Positions 25,169 through 33,497 of a DNA stretch of 64,000 nucleotides are shown here, piece after piece. Position 1 is the first letter of the stretch; the number at the start of each line of letters is the position of its first letter. The stretch spans positions 1 to 64,000 of the forward strand of contig NZ_JABFHF010000003.1 of NCBI RefSeq assembly GCF_015476655.1, written 5' to 3'. The notes below the pieces were generated by a model. The model was not told the origin of the DNA and ran no database searches. It saw only the letters and a list, made by a program, of their open reading frames with translations. The translations under genes were made by a program, and so were the position numbers. The DNA is from Aquiflexum lacus. GTDB taxonomy: Bacteria > Bacteroidota > Bacteroidia > Cytophagales > Cyclobacteriaceae.

Positions 25169-26842
25169 ATGAAAAATAAAACTTTGGCCAAGGATGCCTG
25201 GGGCTCCAGGTTAGGCCTGATTCTAGCTATGGCAGGCAATGCTGTAGGTCTTGGAAACTTCTTACGCTTTCCCGTTCAGGCAGTTCAGAACGGGGGAGGT
25301 GCATTTATCATTCCTTATCTTGTTTGTTTTTTGATCCTGGGCATACCCCTCTTGTTTATTGAATGGTCTTCCGGCCGGTTTGGGGGAAAATTTGGCAATC
25401 ACAGCACACCTTTTATTCTCGACACAATGGGAAAAGGGAGGATTTGGAAATATATTGGGGTGTTTGGCATCTTTACAAACATTGCCGTAGTAGCATATTA
25501 TACTTACATAGAGTCGTGGAGTTTGTCCTATGTCCTTCATTCACTGATGGGCACGTTTGAAGGAATGTCCCAATCTCAAGTAGCCCAGTTTTTTGATAAC
25601 TACATATCAATCAGTTCCAGTACCACCGGCATTCCATTTGAGCCTGTGGTTATTTATATTTTAGTTTTGATACTCAATGTTTACATCCTATCCAAAGGTC
25701 TTGGTGGTATAGAAAAAGCTGCCAAGATAGGGATGCCACTTTTAATCCTATTCGGTATCATATTGGCTGTCAAATCCCTTACATTGGGAGAATCAGGCCG
25801 ATCAGTACAGTTTCCTGATGCGAGTGCCTGGGATGGATTGAATTTTCTATGGACACCTCAGTATGATTCCCTACTTAACCCAAAAGTTTGGTTGGCAGCT
25901 GCCGGGCAGATTTTCTTTACGCTATCTGTAGGAATGGGGACAATTCAGTGCTACGCCTCATATCTTAAAGCCAACGACGATGTGGCATTGAATTCCGTTT
26001 CGGCGGGCTTTATGAATGAATTTGTAGAGGTAGTGCTTGGAAGCGCTATCGTCATTCCAATAGCTGCAGGCTTTTTAGGTTTGGATTGGGTATTGGAAAA
26101 TGCCGGCTTTGGTATGGCATTCCAAACCATGCCATTTCTCTTTCAGCAATGGGGCACTGTGATGGCTACATTTTCAGGGGTTTTTTGGTTTGGATTGTTG
26201 TTTTTTGCAGGTATTACTTCATCACTCGCCATGGGGACACCTTGGATGGGCTTTATGAAAGATGAATTTGGTTGGGGTATGAAAAGAGGAGCCTGGTCTT
26301 TTGGGTTGTTGGCTTTGATTATGGGATTGCCGACTGTTCTTTTTTATCAGCAGGGCTTTTTTGATGAGTACGATTATTGGGGCGGAACTGTCAGCCTGGT
26401 CATTTTCGCCCTATTGGAGTCCATCTTGTTTTCATGGGTTTTTGGGATCAACAAAGGTTGGCAGGAAATCATGGAAGGGGCAGATATTCATGTTCCTATT
26501 ATATTCAAATTCATCATCAAATATGTCACTCCATTGATGCTTCTCTTGGTATTCATCGGAGCTTTGGTGACGCCTCAAGGAAATGATTGGACAACCAATA
26601 TTCAGAACCTATTGAGTGGTAATACATGGCAATTGGATAGCAGCTCCATCATCAGAAAGCTTTCCCATTTTGAATTAACAAATCAACTTGCTGTGTCAAA
26701 TACACCTCTTAAACGGGAAATCATAGAAGATAAAATATTCTATTCCAACTTTGCCAGAATCCAGTTGGTAACACTCTTTCTATTCATCGCATTATTGGTT
26801 TACTACGCAAATTCCCGAAGAACTAAATTATTTACAAAATGA
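25169..26842 (+). CDS. SLC6/NSS-family sodium-dependent amino acid symporter
   Basis: A 557-aa polytopic protein of the neurotransmitter:sodium symporter family. It has the TM1 sodium-site signature GNAVGLGNFLRFP, the TM2 GGGAFIIPYL motif, about 12 hydrophobic segments and a hydrophilic C-terminal tail with one last helix. The ATG at 25169 follows two in-frame TTG codons. The stop overlaps the start of a 38-aa membrane peptide (ATGA). Bacterial members import methionine, alanine, tryptophan or related amino acids with sodium. The substrate cannot be told from sequence. Confidence 0.9.
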   Translation: MKNKTLAKDAWGSRLGLILAMAGNAVGLGNFLRFPVQAVQNGGGAFIIPYLVCFLILGIPLLFIEWSSGRFGGKFGNHSTPFILDTMGKGRIWKYIGVFGIFTNIAVVAYYTYIESWSLSYVLHSLMGTFEGMSQSQVAQFFDNYISISSSTTGIPFEPVVIYILVLILNVYILSKGLGGIEKAAKIGMPLLILFGIILAVKSLTLGESGRSVQFPDASAWDGLNFLWTPQYDSLLNPKVWLAAAGQIFFTLSVGMGTIQCYASYLKANDDVALNSVSAGFMNEFVEVVLGSAIVIPIAAGFLGLDWVLENAGFGMAFQTMPFLFQQWGTVMATFSGVFWFGLLFFAGITSSLAMGTPWMGFMKDEFGWGMKRGAWSFGLLALIMGLPTVLFYQQGFFDEYDYWGGTVSLVIFALLESILFSWVFGINKGWQEIMEGADIHVPIIFKFIIKYVTPLMLLLVFIGALVTPQGNDWTTNIQNLLSGNTWQLDSSSIIRKLSHFELTNQLAVSNTPLKREIIEDKIFYSNFARIQLVTLFLFIALLVYYANSRRTKLFTK

Positions 26843-26955
26843 ACCTTATACCCTTACTTGTGCTCTTGGTTACCCAAAGTTTAGTGACAGGCGCAACGAT
26901 CTATTTCTTGTGGAAGGTCATGAAAACACCGTTGGAAGACGAGGAAAATCTATGA
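26839..26955 (+). CDS. 38-aa single-TM peptide, MetS-like symporter partner
   Basis: A frame MNLIPLLVLL...KTPLEDEENL whose ATG overlaps the symporter stop and whose stop overlaps the start of the PiT-like gene (both ATGA-type). It is one hydrophobic helix and a short acidic tail. In the C. glutamicum MetPS importer a small membrane protein, MetS, is encoded beside an NSS transporter and needed for transport. This peptide has the same place and layout, so a similar role is inferred. Confidence 0.65.
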   Translation: MNLIPLLVLLVTQSLVTGATIYFLWKVMKTPLEDEENL

Positions 26956-27917
26956 TGCATATAGAATACTTAATTCCTATCGTTGCTTTTATCCTGGCAG
27001 CTTATTCGGTGATTGGCAATGACGTCATTCAGACCCTCGGAACTTTCCTCACTTCCAACAGTGACAAAAAGTGGTGGATTCTTTGGCTATATGCCTCTAT
27101 CATTTTAGCTGCGCTTTTGATTTATGGGTGGTATGTGCACAATGGAGATGTTTCTTATGGAAGACTGGAACAGATACCATTACCTGAAAAAATGGCTTTG
27201 TGGTACTTAATCCCCCCTGTGGTTTTGATAATTCTTACCCGGTTGGGATTTCCGGTCAGTACCACCTTTCTCATCCTGAGTGTCTTTTCAACCCAAACGG
27301 TCATCGAAAAAATGATCATCAAATCCGTTCTGGGCTATGGAGTGGCATTTGTAGTTGCAGTGGGTCTTTACCTGCTTATTGCCAATAAACTGGAGTCAAA
27401 AGAAAGTTTTCAGCGTACAGGAAAATCACACAACAGGATTTGGTTGGCTGCGCAGTGGGTATCCACCGGTTTGCTGTGGGGACAATGGCTGATTCAGGAT
27501 TTTGCAAACATCTATGTATATCTTCCCAGAAAGCTCGGAGCCCAAGAATTGATATTTTCTCTAATCATCATTTTGGGGCTGATGGCATATCTGTTCAAGA
27601 CAAGGGGTGGAAAAATCCAAGAGATTGTTAATTCCAAATCCAATACAAGACACATACGTTCTGCAACAATCATTGACTTGGTTTATGCATTGATTCTCTA
27701 TCTATTCGCAAACTTGAGCAATATCCCAATGAGTACCACATGGGTGTTTATTGGAATTTTGGCAGGAAGAGAAATGGCGATTAGCTATAGATTGAACAAG
27801 CATGAAATGAAAAAATCAAGAAATATTATCATCAAAGATCTTTACAAGGTTAATGTTGGTCTTATTGTCAGTGTTTTGATCGCATACCTTATAGGATATC
27901 TTAATTCGAATTATTAA
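26952..27917 (+). CDS. PiT/PHO4-like inorganic anion permease
   Basis: A 321-aa membrane protein with inverted halves of the PiT type: a first-half IGNDVIQTLGTF (the family's GANDVANA position), GFPVSTTF, and a second-half NIPMSTTWVFIGILAGRE. It is shorter and more diverged than the classical Pho4 phosphate symporters. It starts at ATG 26952, coupled to the 38-aa peptide. Phosphate or another oxyanion is the likely substrate. Its coupling to an amino acid symporter is unusual. Confidence 0.75.
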   Translation: MMHIEYLIPIVAFILAAYSVIGNDVIQTLGTFLTSNSDKKWWILWLYASIILAALLIYGWYVHNGDVSYGRLEQIPLPEKMALWYLIPPVVLIILTRLGFPVSTTFLILSVFSTQTVIEKMIIKSVLGYGVAFVVAVGLYLLIANKLESKESFQRTGKSHNRIWLAAQWVSTGLLWGQWLIQDFANIYVYLPRKLGAQELIFSLIIILGLMAYLFKTRGGKIQEIVNSKSNTRHIRSATIIDLVYALILYLFANLSNIPMSTTWVFIGILAGREMAISYRLNKHEMKKSRNIIIKDLYKVNVGLIVSVLIAYLIGYLNSNY

Positions 27918-27942
27918 AACAACCTGAAAAAACTAAAAACAC

Positions 27943-28920
27943 ATGACCATCTTTCTTATCAGCTCATTAGTAGCTATTGTGGTTTCATTTCTCTGCTCAT
28001 TGACAGAAGCAGCACTATTGAGTTTAAACAGCGTGAAGATTGAGACAGACAAACAAAAAGGTCTGAAATATGCAATTATTCTTGATAAACTAAAAGGGAA
28101 TATTAACAGGCCAATTGCTGCCATATTGATTTTGAATACCGTTGCCCATACAGGTGGGGCAACAATTGCAGGAAGTGCTTTTGACGAAATTTATGGAGAC
28201 GAATGGATTTGGGTATTCTCAGTTGTGTTTACAGTCATCATACTATTTGGAACAGAAATTCTTCCAAAAGTCATTGGTGTTTCTAACTCAGATAATTTAT
28301 CAAAATACATTGCCATACCTTTAGACATTACAATTAAGGCACTTTATCCCCTCATTTACCTTACTGACCTTTTCAATAGATTGATTTTGAAGAAAAAAGA
28401 TAAAACCGTAAAATATTCTTTAGAAGACATTCAGACAATCGCCAAAGTAGCTCAGGTAGAAAATATTATCAACAAGGATCAGGAGGATATAATCATCAAA
28501 ACCTCAAATCTGAAAAGCAGAAAAATAGATGAAATCATGCTCCCGCTTTCGGAAGTCATATATTTTCCGGAGACCATAGGCATTGATGATTACTACGCCT
28601 TAGCTGAAAAACATTTGCATACAAGATATCCTGTAAGCAGGACGGATTCACCTCAGGATATATTTGGTTATCTGAATTTCAAAGAGATTGCTTTACAGTG
28701 GGATAATATATCATTGGGTAACCTACAAAAATTCATCAGACCGATTCTATTCGTAAAAAGTACTCAAAGTATCATCCAAGTGCTTAAAGACCTAAATACA
28801 AAAAGGTATCATTTGGCAATTGTAGAAAATGAAAATGGAGAATTTAAAGGTTTGGTGACCTTAGAGGATATTGTGGAAGAAATAGTAGGAGAAATTGCAG
28901 ATGAATTTGATAGTGAATGA
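27943..28920 (+). CDS. CNNM/HlyC-CorC family membrane protein with CBS pair
   Basis: A 325-aa protein with a DUF21/CNNM transmembrane domain (about residues 1-140; SFLCSLTEAALLSL, FGTEILPK) followed by two CBS domains (about 185-320; EIMLPLSEV, LVTLEDIVEEIVGEI). The CorC-type HCC domain at the end is missing or very short. Such proteins take part in magnesium or cobalt efflux and homeostasis. It is the last gene of the coupled transporter operon, 25 nt after the PiT-like gene. Confidence 0.85.
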   Translation: MTIFLISSLVAIVVSFLCSLTEAALLSLNSVKIETDKQKGLKYAIILDKLKGNINRPIAAILILNTVAHTGGATIAGSAFDEIYGDEWIWVFSVVFTVIILFGTEILPKVIGVSNSDNLSKYIAIPLDITIKALYPLIYLTDLFNRLILKKKDKTVKYSLEDIQTIAKVAQVENIINKDQEDIIIKTSNLKSRKIDEIMLPLSEVIYFPETIGIDDYYALAEKHLHTRYPVSRTDSPQDIFGYLNFKEIALQWDNISLGNLQKFIRPILFVKSTQSIIQVLKDLNTKRYHLAIVENENGEFKGLVTLEDIVEEIVGEIADEFDSE

Positions 28921-29409
28921 CCTGGCGCTTTTTTTGAGGTTTGCTGGCATGGGGATACAAAATATATTCAGATGAGTGAAAGATTCGATTCGTCATGGCG
29001 AAACCCTTTGACATGTACGAGAGTTTTATGATGGATCAAAATCAGGAGTTACAAAATTAATTTAGAAAAAGTAACCGGATTTGAGGGAAATGGAAAAGTC
29101 CAAACAATAAACATTTGGACTTAGAACAGAGAGTGGGGGATTCGATTCACCGTGGCGATACCCCCTTTGGGTGAAGTTTAGCTTTTGCCCTAAGCGTTTG
29201 CAACTACGCCTTTTCTACCAAATAGAATTTGCGATTTCACTACCAATTAATGGGGTAGTAGTTGTATTTTTGATGATAATCCAAATACATTTCGATAGAT
29301 TAAGAAAATTTTGATGAAGTGTTTTGATTCAAATGAGCCCATGGTCGCAACCTAAACTAAATTCTACTCCTCAATGAATCTGATCCCAATCAAAATTTCA
29401 ATTTTGAAC
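28921..29409. other. Gene-free segment with att-like repeats B and C
   Basis: No reading frame is credible. Copies B (about 28974-29010; AGTGAAAGATTCGATTCGTCATGGCGAAACCC) and C (about 29129-29166; GAGTGGGGGATTCGATTCACCGTGGCGATACCCCC) of the degenerate repeat lie about 155 bp apart. Copy A lies at 24.5 kb on the other side of the transporter operon. The remainder is AT-rich. Confidence 0.6.
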
Positions 29410-30627
29410 TCATCCTTTTAAAACAATTCTAAGTTTCTCCATATCCTTGCTGATCTTGATATCCAGGATTTTTGCATAATGCTGGGTCTGTTTGAGAGAT
29501 TTGTGTCCGAGCATTTTTGAAACCGTTTCGATAGGCACACCGTTTCCTAATGTTATTGTGGTAGCAAATGTGTGCCTGGCAATATGAAAGGTCAACTGTT
29601 TGTTGATACCACAGATATCGGCGATTTCCTTAAGGTAGGAATTCATTTTTTGGTTGCTCAAAACAGGTAATGCATATCCTTTATTCTCACAGTATGGATG
29701 GTCAATATATTTTTGGATAATGGACAATGCCTGAGGGAGTAATGGGAGTCTAGTTGGTGTTTCTGTTTTTTGCCTTTGGGTAAATATCCATTGTTCACCA
29801 TCTATTCCCAATTTAATCTGTTCCTTTTTCAGGTTTTTGACATCTATATAGGCAAGACCTGTATAGCAGCAAAAAAGAAATATATCCCTGACCTGTGATA
29901 ATCTTTCTATACTAAATTCTTTTTTTCGGATACTGTTCAATTCTTCATTACTCAATACCTCCCTTACAACTTCCTTTTTCACCATTTTATAGCCAAAGAA
30001 TGGATCCCTGATCAGCCATCCTTTTTTGACACAGGAGAGGACAATCTTCTTAAAATTTGACAGATATTTTACAGTTGTATTGTGGCTGCAATTCCTGACA
30101 GTTTTCAACCAGAATTCATAGTCTGAAATAAATTCATAATTGAGTTGGTGGATTTCAATGTCATCTTTTTGGAATTTCCATTGAATGAAAGATCTGGTAT
30201 GGTCCAAAGATGTCCTGTAACGCTGAAGGGTCCCTGCAGCGAATCCTTTTCCTACCAGTGCTTCGAGCTGTTCATAGTGCACCTGAAAGACCTCCAATAT
30301 TTGTTTCCGATCCTCAGTTTTCCCAAGGAGAATATTTTTGATGTTTTCGGCGGTTACATCTTTGTTGTTGTCCATCAAAATTATCTTAGCCTGAAGTGTC
30401 TTCATTTGAAAAGAATCCAAGAAGGCATTCAGTTGCCTCACTTCTTCTTTGTTGCCAATTGCTCTTCCCTGACCTTGATTCCACTTGTGAATCTCACAAA
30501 CCCTTTTAGTGGAGATTTCCCTTGAATCACCATCTACGGTCACTCTAGCGTAGATATACTTCTCCGATTTCTTACTGTTTTTGGTTGTTTTTAGAAAAAA
30601 CATCAATCCAAAGCTTTTGTCCAGCAT
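29410..30627 (-). CDS. Tyrosine site-specific integrase
   Basis: A 405-aa integrase of the Bacteroidota mobile-element type: an arm-binding beta domain (about residues 1-90), a SAM-like core-binding domain (about 110-210) and a catalytic domain (about 215-395). It has HIARHTFATT (H-x-x-R), LGHKSLKQTQHY (His and nucleophile Tyr) and a lysine in QKTETPTRLPL. The first catalytic Arg is replaced in CYTGLAYIDV, as is usual in this group. It lies beside tRNA-Ser in the same direction, the classic place for an integrase at its attachment site, and is intact. Confidence 0.92.
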   Translation of the reverse strand: MLDKSFGLMFFLKTTKNSKKSEKYIYARVTVDGDSREISTKRVCEIHKWNQGQGRAIGNKEEVRQLNAFLDSFQMKTLQAKIILMDNNKDVTAENIKNILLGKTEDRKQILEVFQVHYEQLEALVGKGFAAGTLQRYRTSLDHTRSFIQWKFQKDDIEIHQLNYEFISDYEFWLKTVRNCSHNTTVKYLSNFKKIVLSCVKKGWLIRDPFFGYKMVKKEVVREVLSNEELNSIRKKEFSIERLSQVRDIFLFCCYTGLAYIDVKNLKKEQIKLGIDGEQWIFTQRQKTETPTRLPLLPQALSIIQKYIDHPYCENKGYALPVLSNQKMNSYLKEIADICGINKQLTFHIARHTFATTITLGNGVPIETVSKMLGHKSLKQTQHYAKILDIKISKDMEKLRIVLKG

Positions 30628-30824
30628 AATGTTGTTTTTTATTGGTTAAATAAATATCTAAAAACATGCTAACCAATACAAGATGTTCAGCTATTGAACA
30701 TGTTGTTTTTCAGTAGTTTAAACCACCTAAAAAGCGTCTTTTTTTTGAAACCAAAGAACGCCACGAATGACGCTTTTGAATTTTGGGTATTTTTGAAAAA
30801 TTTGGTGGTTTTGACACCAAAAAC

Positions 30825-30858
30825 AAAAAGCCCACAGTTTGTGGACTGTAGGCTTTTT
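30825..30858. terminator. Bidirectional hairpin terminator
   Basis: AAAAAGCC..ACAG and CTGT..GGCTTTTT arms around an 8-nt loop, between the integrase and tRNA-Ser, can terminate in both directions. The rest of the 370-bp gap (30628-30997) holds AT-rich sequence with short ggtggtt/aaccacc inverted repeats and no gene. Confidence 0.7.
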
Positions 30859-30996
30859 ATCAATAAAATGATGTAAAATTGGTGGAAAATGTGCTTAAAA
30901 TCGCTTTAAAACCACTTTTTCAATTTTTTGACTTATTTTGTTCAAATATGGAAAATTTAAAACTCTTCAAATTTGAACGTTTTGTAAGCCATTTTC

Positions 30997-31017
30997 GCAG
31001 AGGAGGAGGGATTCGAA
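30997..31017. repeat. Right attachment site (att) within tRNA-Ser
   Basis: The 21 bp identical to 13044-13064, covering the tRNA 3' acceptor strand and part of the T arm. The tRNA sequence is restored on this side of the element. Confidence 0.8.
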
Positions 31018-31082
31018 CCCCCGGTACCTCACGGTACAACGGTTTTCAAGACCGCCGCGATCGACCACTCTGCCACTCCTCT
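30998..31082 (-). tRNA. tRNA-Ser (UGA)
   Basis: An 85-nt cloverleaf: a 7-bp acceptor AGAGGAG/CTCCTCT with discriminator G, an anticodon stem-loop GCGGT-CTTGAAA-ACCGT with anticodon UGA, a long variable arm (TACCGTGAGGTA) as in tRNA-Ser, and a T arm with GGTTCGAATCC. CCA is not encoded. No terminator follows; the probable original one is at the far end of the inserted element. Confidence 0.95.
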
Positions 31083-31471
31083 GTTTGATAATTAACGAAT
31101 CGCTCGATTACGGATTGCAAATGTAGCCCTTAACTTTGATTTTGCAAATCCAGATCAGCCAAAAATAATTGCATTTGCCTTAAATCATTGATTTCCTGAA
31201 ATATTGAATTGAAAGTTTTTTGAGGTAATTAGAATAGTGAGAAGTGTCGGATGTCCGGGAGTGCGAAGTTTGGGGGCAGTAGGCAGTCGCAGTTTGCAGT
31301 AGGCAGTTGCAGATAGTGGGCAGTTAATAGTAGGCATACCCAGTCGCAATAGGTATCAGTATTGACTGAAAATATTCTTCAATTTGAGGATTTGGTGTTT
31401 TATTGATATTGTGTAATTAGATTTTGTATCTAAAAATCCTGTATTTTAAGGGTTTATTAAATCAAACAAAC
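31083..31471. repeat. Gene-free gap with GCAGT heptad repeat
   Basis: Between tRNA-Ser and the peptidase gene. At 31276-31324 GCAGT recurs at 7-, 6-, 7-, 7- and 6-bp steps (gcagtag, gcagtcg, gcagttt and so on), with looser copies to about 31355. It is the third sequence family of 7-bp-phased repeats in this window. Nothing else is seen in the gap. Confidence 0.65.
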
Positions 31472-33040
31472 ATGACAAAAACCACTACTTTCCTTTCATT
31501 TATATTGATCTGTATTTTATTGCTTGCATGCAGCCAAAAAGAAAATACCGAAGGGAACTCCGATCCATTGCCCCGGATTGCCATTGCAGGGATAGCCATT
31601 GAATCCAGTACTTTTTCTCCCGCAGTGAGTGAAATGGATGCCTTTAGGGTCAGTAGGGGTGAGGAGATATTTAACCTTTATCCTTTTTTCTCAGCGGATT
31701 CAACCAATAGAAATCGAGCCTCTTGGTTCCCTGCCCTTTATGCAAGGGCAATTCCCGGCGGAGCAGTCACTCGGGAAACCTATGAAGCTTTGGTTAATGA
31801 AATCCTCGAAAGGCTGAAGGAAAACCTACCCTATGATGGGATGTTTTTTGACATTCATGGAGCTATGAGTGTGACCGGATTGGACGATCCGGAAGGAGAT
31901 CTGATTACCCGCATCAGAGAGGTTATAGGTGATGAAACCATCATTTCCACCTCTATGGACCTGCATGGCAGTGTATCTTGGCGGTTAGCCGAAAACACAG
32001 ATTTGATCACCTGCTATAGGATGGCCCCCCATGAAGATGCTATGGAATCAAAAAAACGTACGGTGGATAACCTCTTGGAAAGGTTGGAATCAGGAACTGG
32101 CAAACCTGCCTACAAAGCTTGGGTGGCTGTACCTATTTTGTTGCCAGGAGAGAAGACTAGTACGAGGGTTGAGCCCGCAAAGAGTCTGTATGATAAAGTT
32201 GCCCCGATTGCGAATCAGGATGGGGTAGTGGATGCAGGAATATGGATTGGGTATGCTTGGGCGGATGAGCCACGAAACCAAGCCTATGTCATGGTCACAG
32301 GAGATGATCAACAAAAAGTAACTGATGGGGCTGAATATTTGGCCAGAAGTTTTTGGGAAGTAAGGAAGGAGTTTGACTTTATCGCCCCAACTGCCACTTT
32401 GAAGGAAAGTCTGGATAAAGCCATTGCAAGCGATAAGAGACCGTTTATCATCAGTGATATGGGAGATAATCCGACTGCCGGTGGGGCGGGGGATGTAACT
32501 TGGACCTTAAATGAAATTCTTTCCCGTCCCGAATTCAAAACAGAGAAGGGGCCTTCATTAATTTACGCGTCTATTCCGGGGCCTGATTTTGTGGAAATGG
32601 CCGTCAAAGCCGGAGTAGGGGCTGTGGTGGAAGGTAATGCAGGCGCTATGGTGGATGACCGATATGCTCCCCCGATTCGATTAAAAGGGACGATCACTGC
32701 CATCGAACACGGTGACCAACACGCACAGACAGAAGTGGTGGTCAAAGTAGGTAGTGTTTCTGTGATTGTGACCAAAAGGCGTAAACCGTATCATTATGAA
32801 GCAGATTTTACCAATTTGGGTCTGAATCCAAGAGAAACAGATATTTTGGTGGTAAAGATTGGCTATTTGGTACCAGAGTTGTATGATATCAGGGCAGATT
32901 GGATCATGGCTCTGACTCCAGGTGGGGTAGATCAGGATTTGGACAGATTGGAATTCGAACGCATCAACCGCCCCATGTTTCCTTTCGATAGGGATATGGA
33001 TGACCCCGACCTTAAGGCAAAGTTGGTTCCTATGAAGTGA
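31472..33040 (+). CDS. M81/MlrC-family metallopeptidase, lipoprotein
   Basis: A 522-aa protein with a lipoprotein signal (ILICILLLAC, Cys near residue 20) and an MlrC N-terminal domain (about 40-330; GIAIESSTFSP, FDIHGAM, STSMDLHGS, CYRMAPHEDAMES, TRVEPAKSLY). A C-terminal MlrC domain begins DMGDNPTAGGAGDVT. MlrC acts on linearised microcystin in Sphingomonas, but homologues are common and most have unknown substrates. The start at MTKTTT gives a proper signal peptide; 16 upstream codons do not. It stands alone. Confidence 0.85.
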   Translation: MTKTTTFLSFILICILLLACSQKENTEGNSDPLPRIAIAGIAIESSTFSPAVSEMDAFRVSRGEEIFNLYPFFSADSTNRNRASWFPALYARAIPGGAVTRETYEALVNEILERLKENLPYDGMFFDIHGAMSVTGLDDPEGDLITRIREVIGDETIISTSMDLHGSVSWRLAENTDLITCYRMAPHEDAMESKKRTVDNLLERLESGTGKPAYKAWVAVPILLPGEKTSTRVEPAKSLYDKVAPIANQDGVVDAGIWIGYAWADEPRNQAYVMVTGDDQQKVTDGAEYLARSFWEVRKEFDFIAPTATLKESLDKAIASDKRPFIISDMGDNPTAGGAGDVTWTLNEILSRPEFKTEKGPSLIYASIPGPDFVEMAVKAGVGAVVEGNAGAMVDDRYAPPIRLKGTITAIEHGDQHAQTEVVVKVGSVSVIVTKRRKPYHYEADFTNLGLNPRETDILVVKIGYLVPELYDIRADWIMALTPGGVDQDLDRLEFERINRPMFPFDRDMDDPDLKAKLVPMK

Positions 33041-33497
33041 TCTGACTAGCCCATCGATCATGCCCATGTGAGTGTCCCCACTCACACCCCTAGCCGATAA
33101 GAGTGTCTCTCTTCTAGCTTCTAGCATCTTGATTCATTGTATTTCACTCCTCCCCAAGAGATTGCCACGTCGCACAAAAGGTTTCCTAAATTGAAAGGTA
33201 AATTGAAGTGCTCCTCCTACCAGAGGCAGGCAGGCGCAATGACGCCGTAGCCTCAAATCTCATCCACCTCTGTGGTCTGTCTCATATCTCACGTCTCACA
33301 TCTCAAGTTTTCAGGTTAGCACATCACATCCAGGTTTCAGAATCGAACCTTGCTCTGATTGCCATAAGTATCGTTCATCTTGTTTCTCGTCCCTTTGTTC
33401 TCCTTTCTAAAATCTCGACTCTCGCATCTCGTTTCTTTAATCTTACGTCTTGTGTCTAATGTCTCACGTCTCACGTCTCACATCTCAAGTCTAAAAT
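33041..33497 (-). repeat. TCTNNNN heptad array between convergent genes
   Basis: From 33378 to 33496, 16 of 17 consecutive 7-mers begin with TCT in perfect phase (TCTTGTT, TCTCGTC, CCTTTGT, TCTCCTT, TCTAAAA ...), ending one base before the stop codon of the DUF5916 gene. Four more in-phase units lie at 33106-33133 and four at 33280-33307. No gene is present. Confidence 0.9.

Noticed and set aside
24982-25239. 85-aa minus-strand protein
   Set aside because: It overlaps the symporter start and another frame. The middle looks coding-like but no family or start is convincing; kept only as a doubt about the 24.7-25.1 kb region.
33378-33496. CRISPR array
   Set aside because: The period is 7 bp with no spacers of 30-40 bp, and no cas genes are present anywhere in the window.
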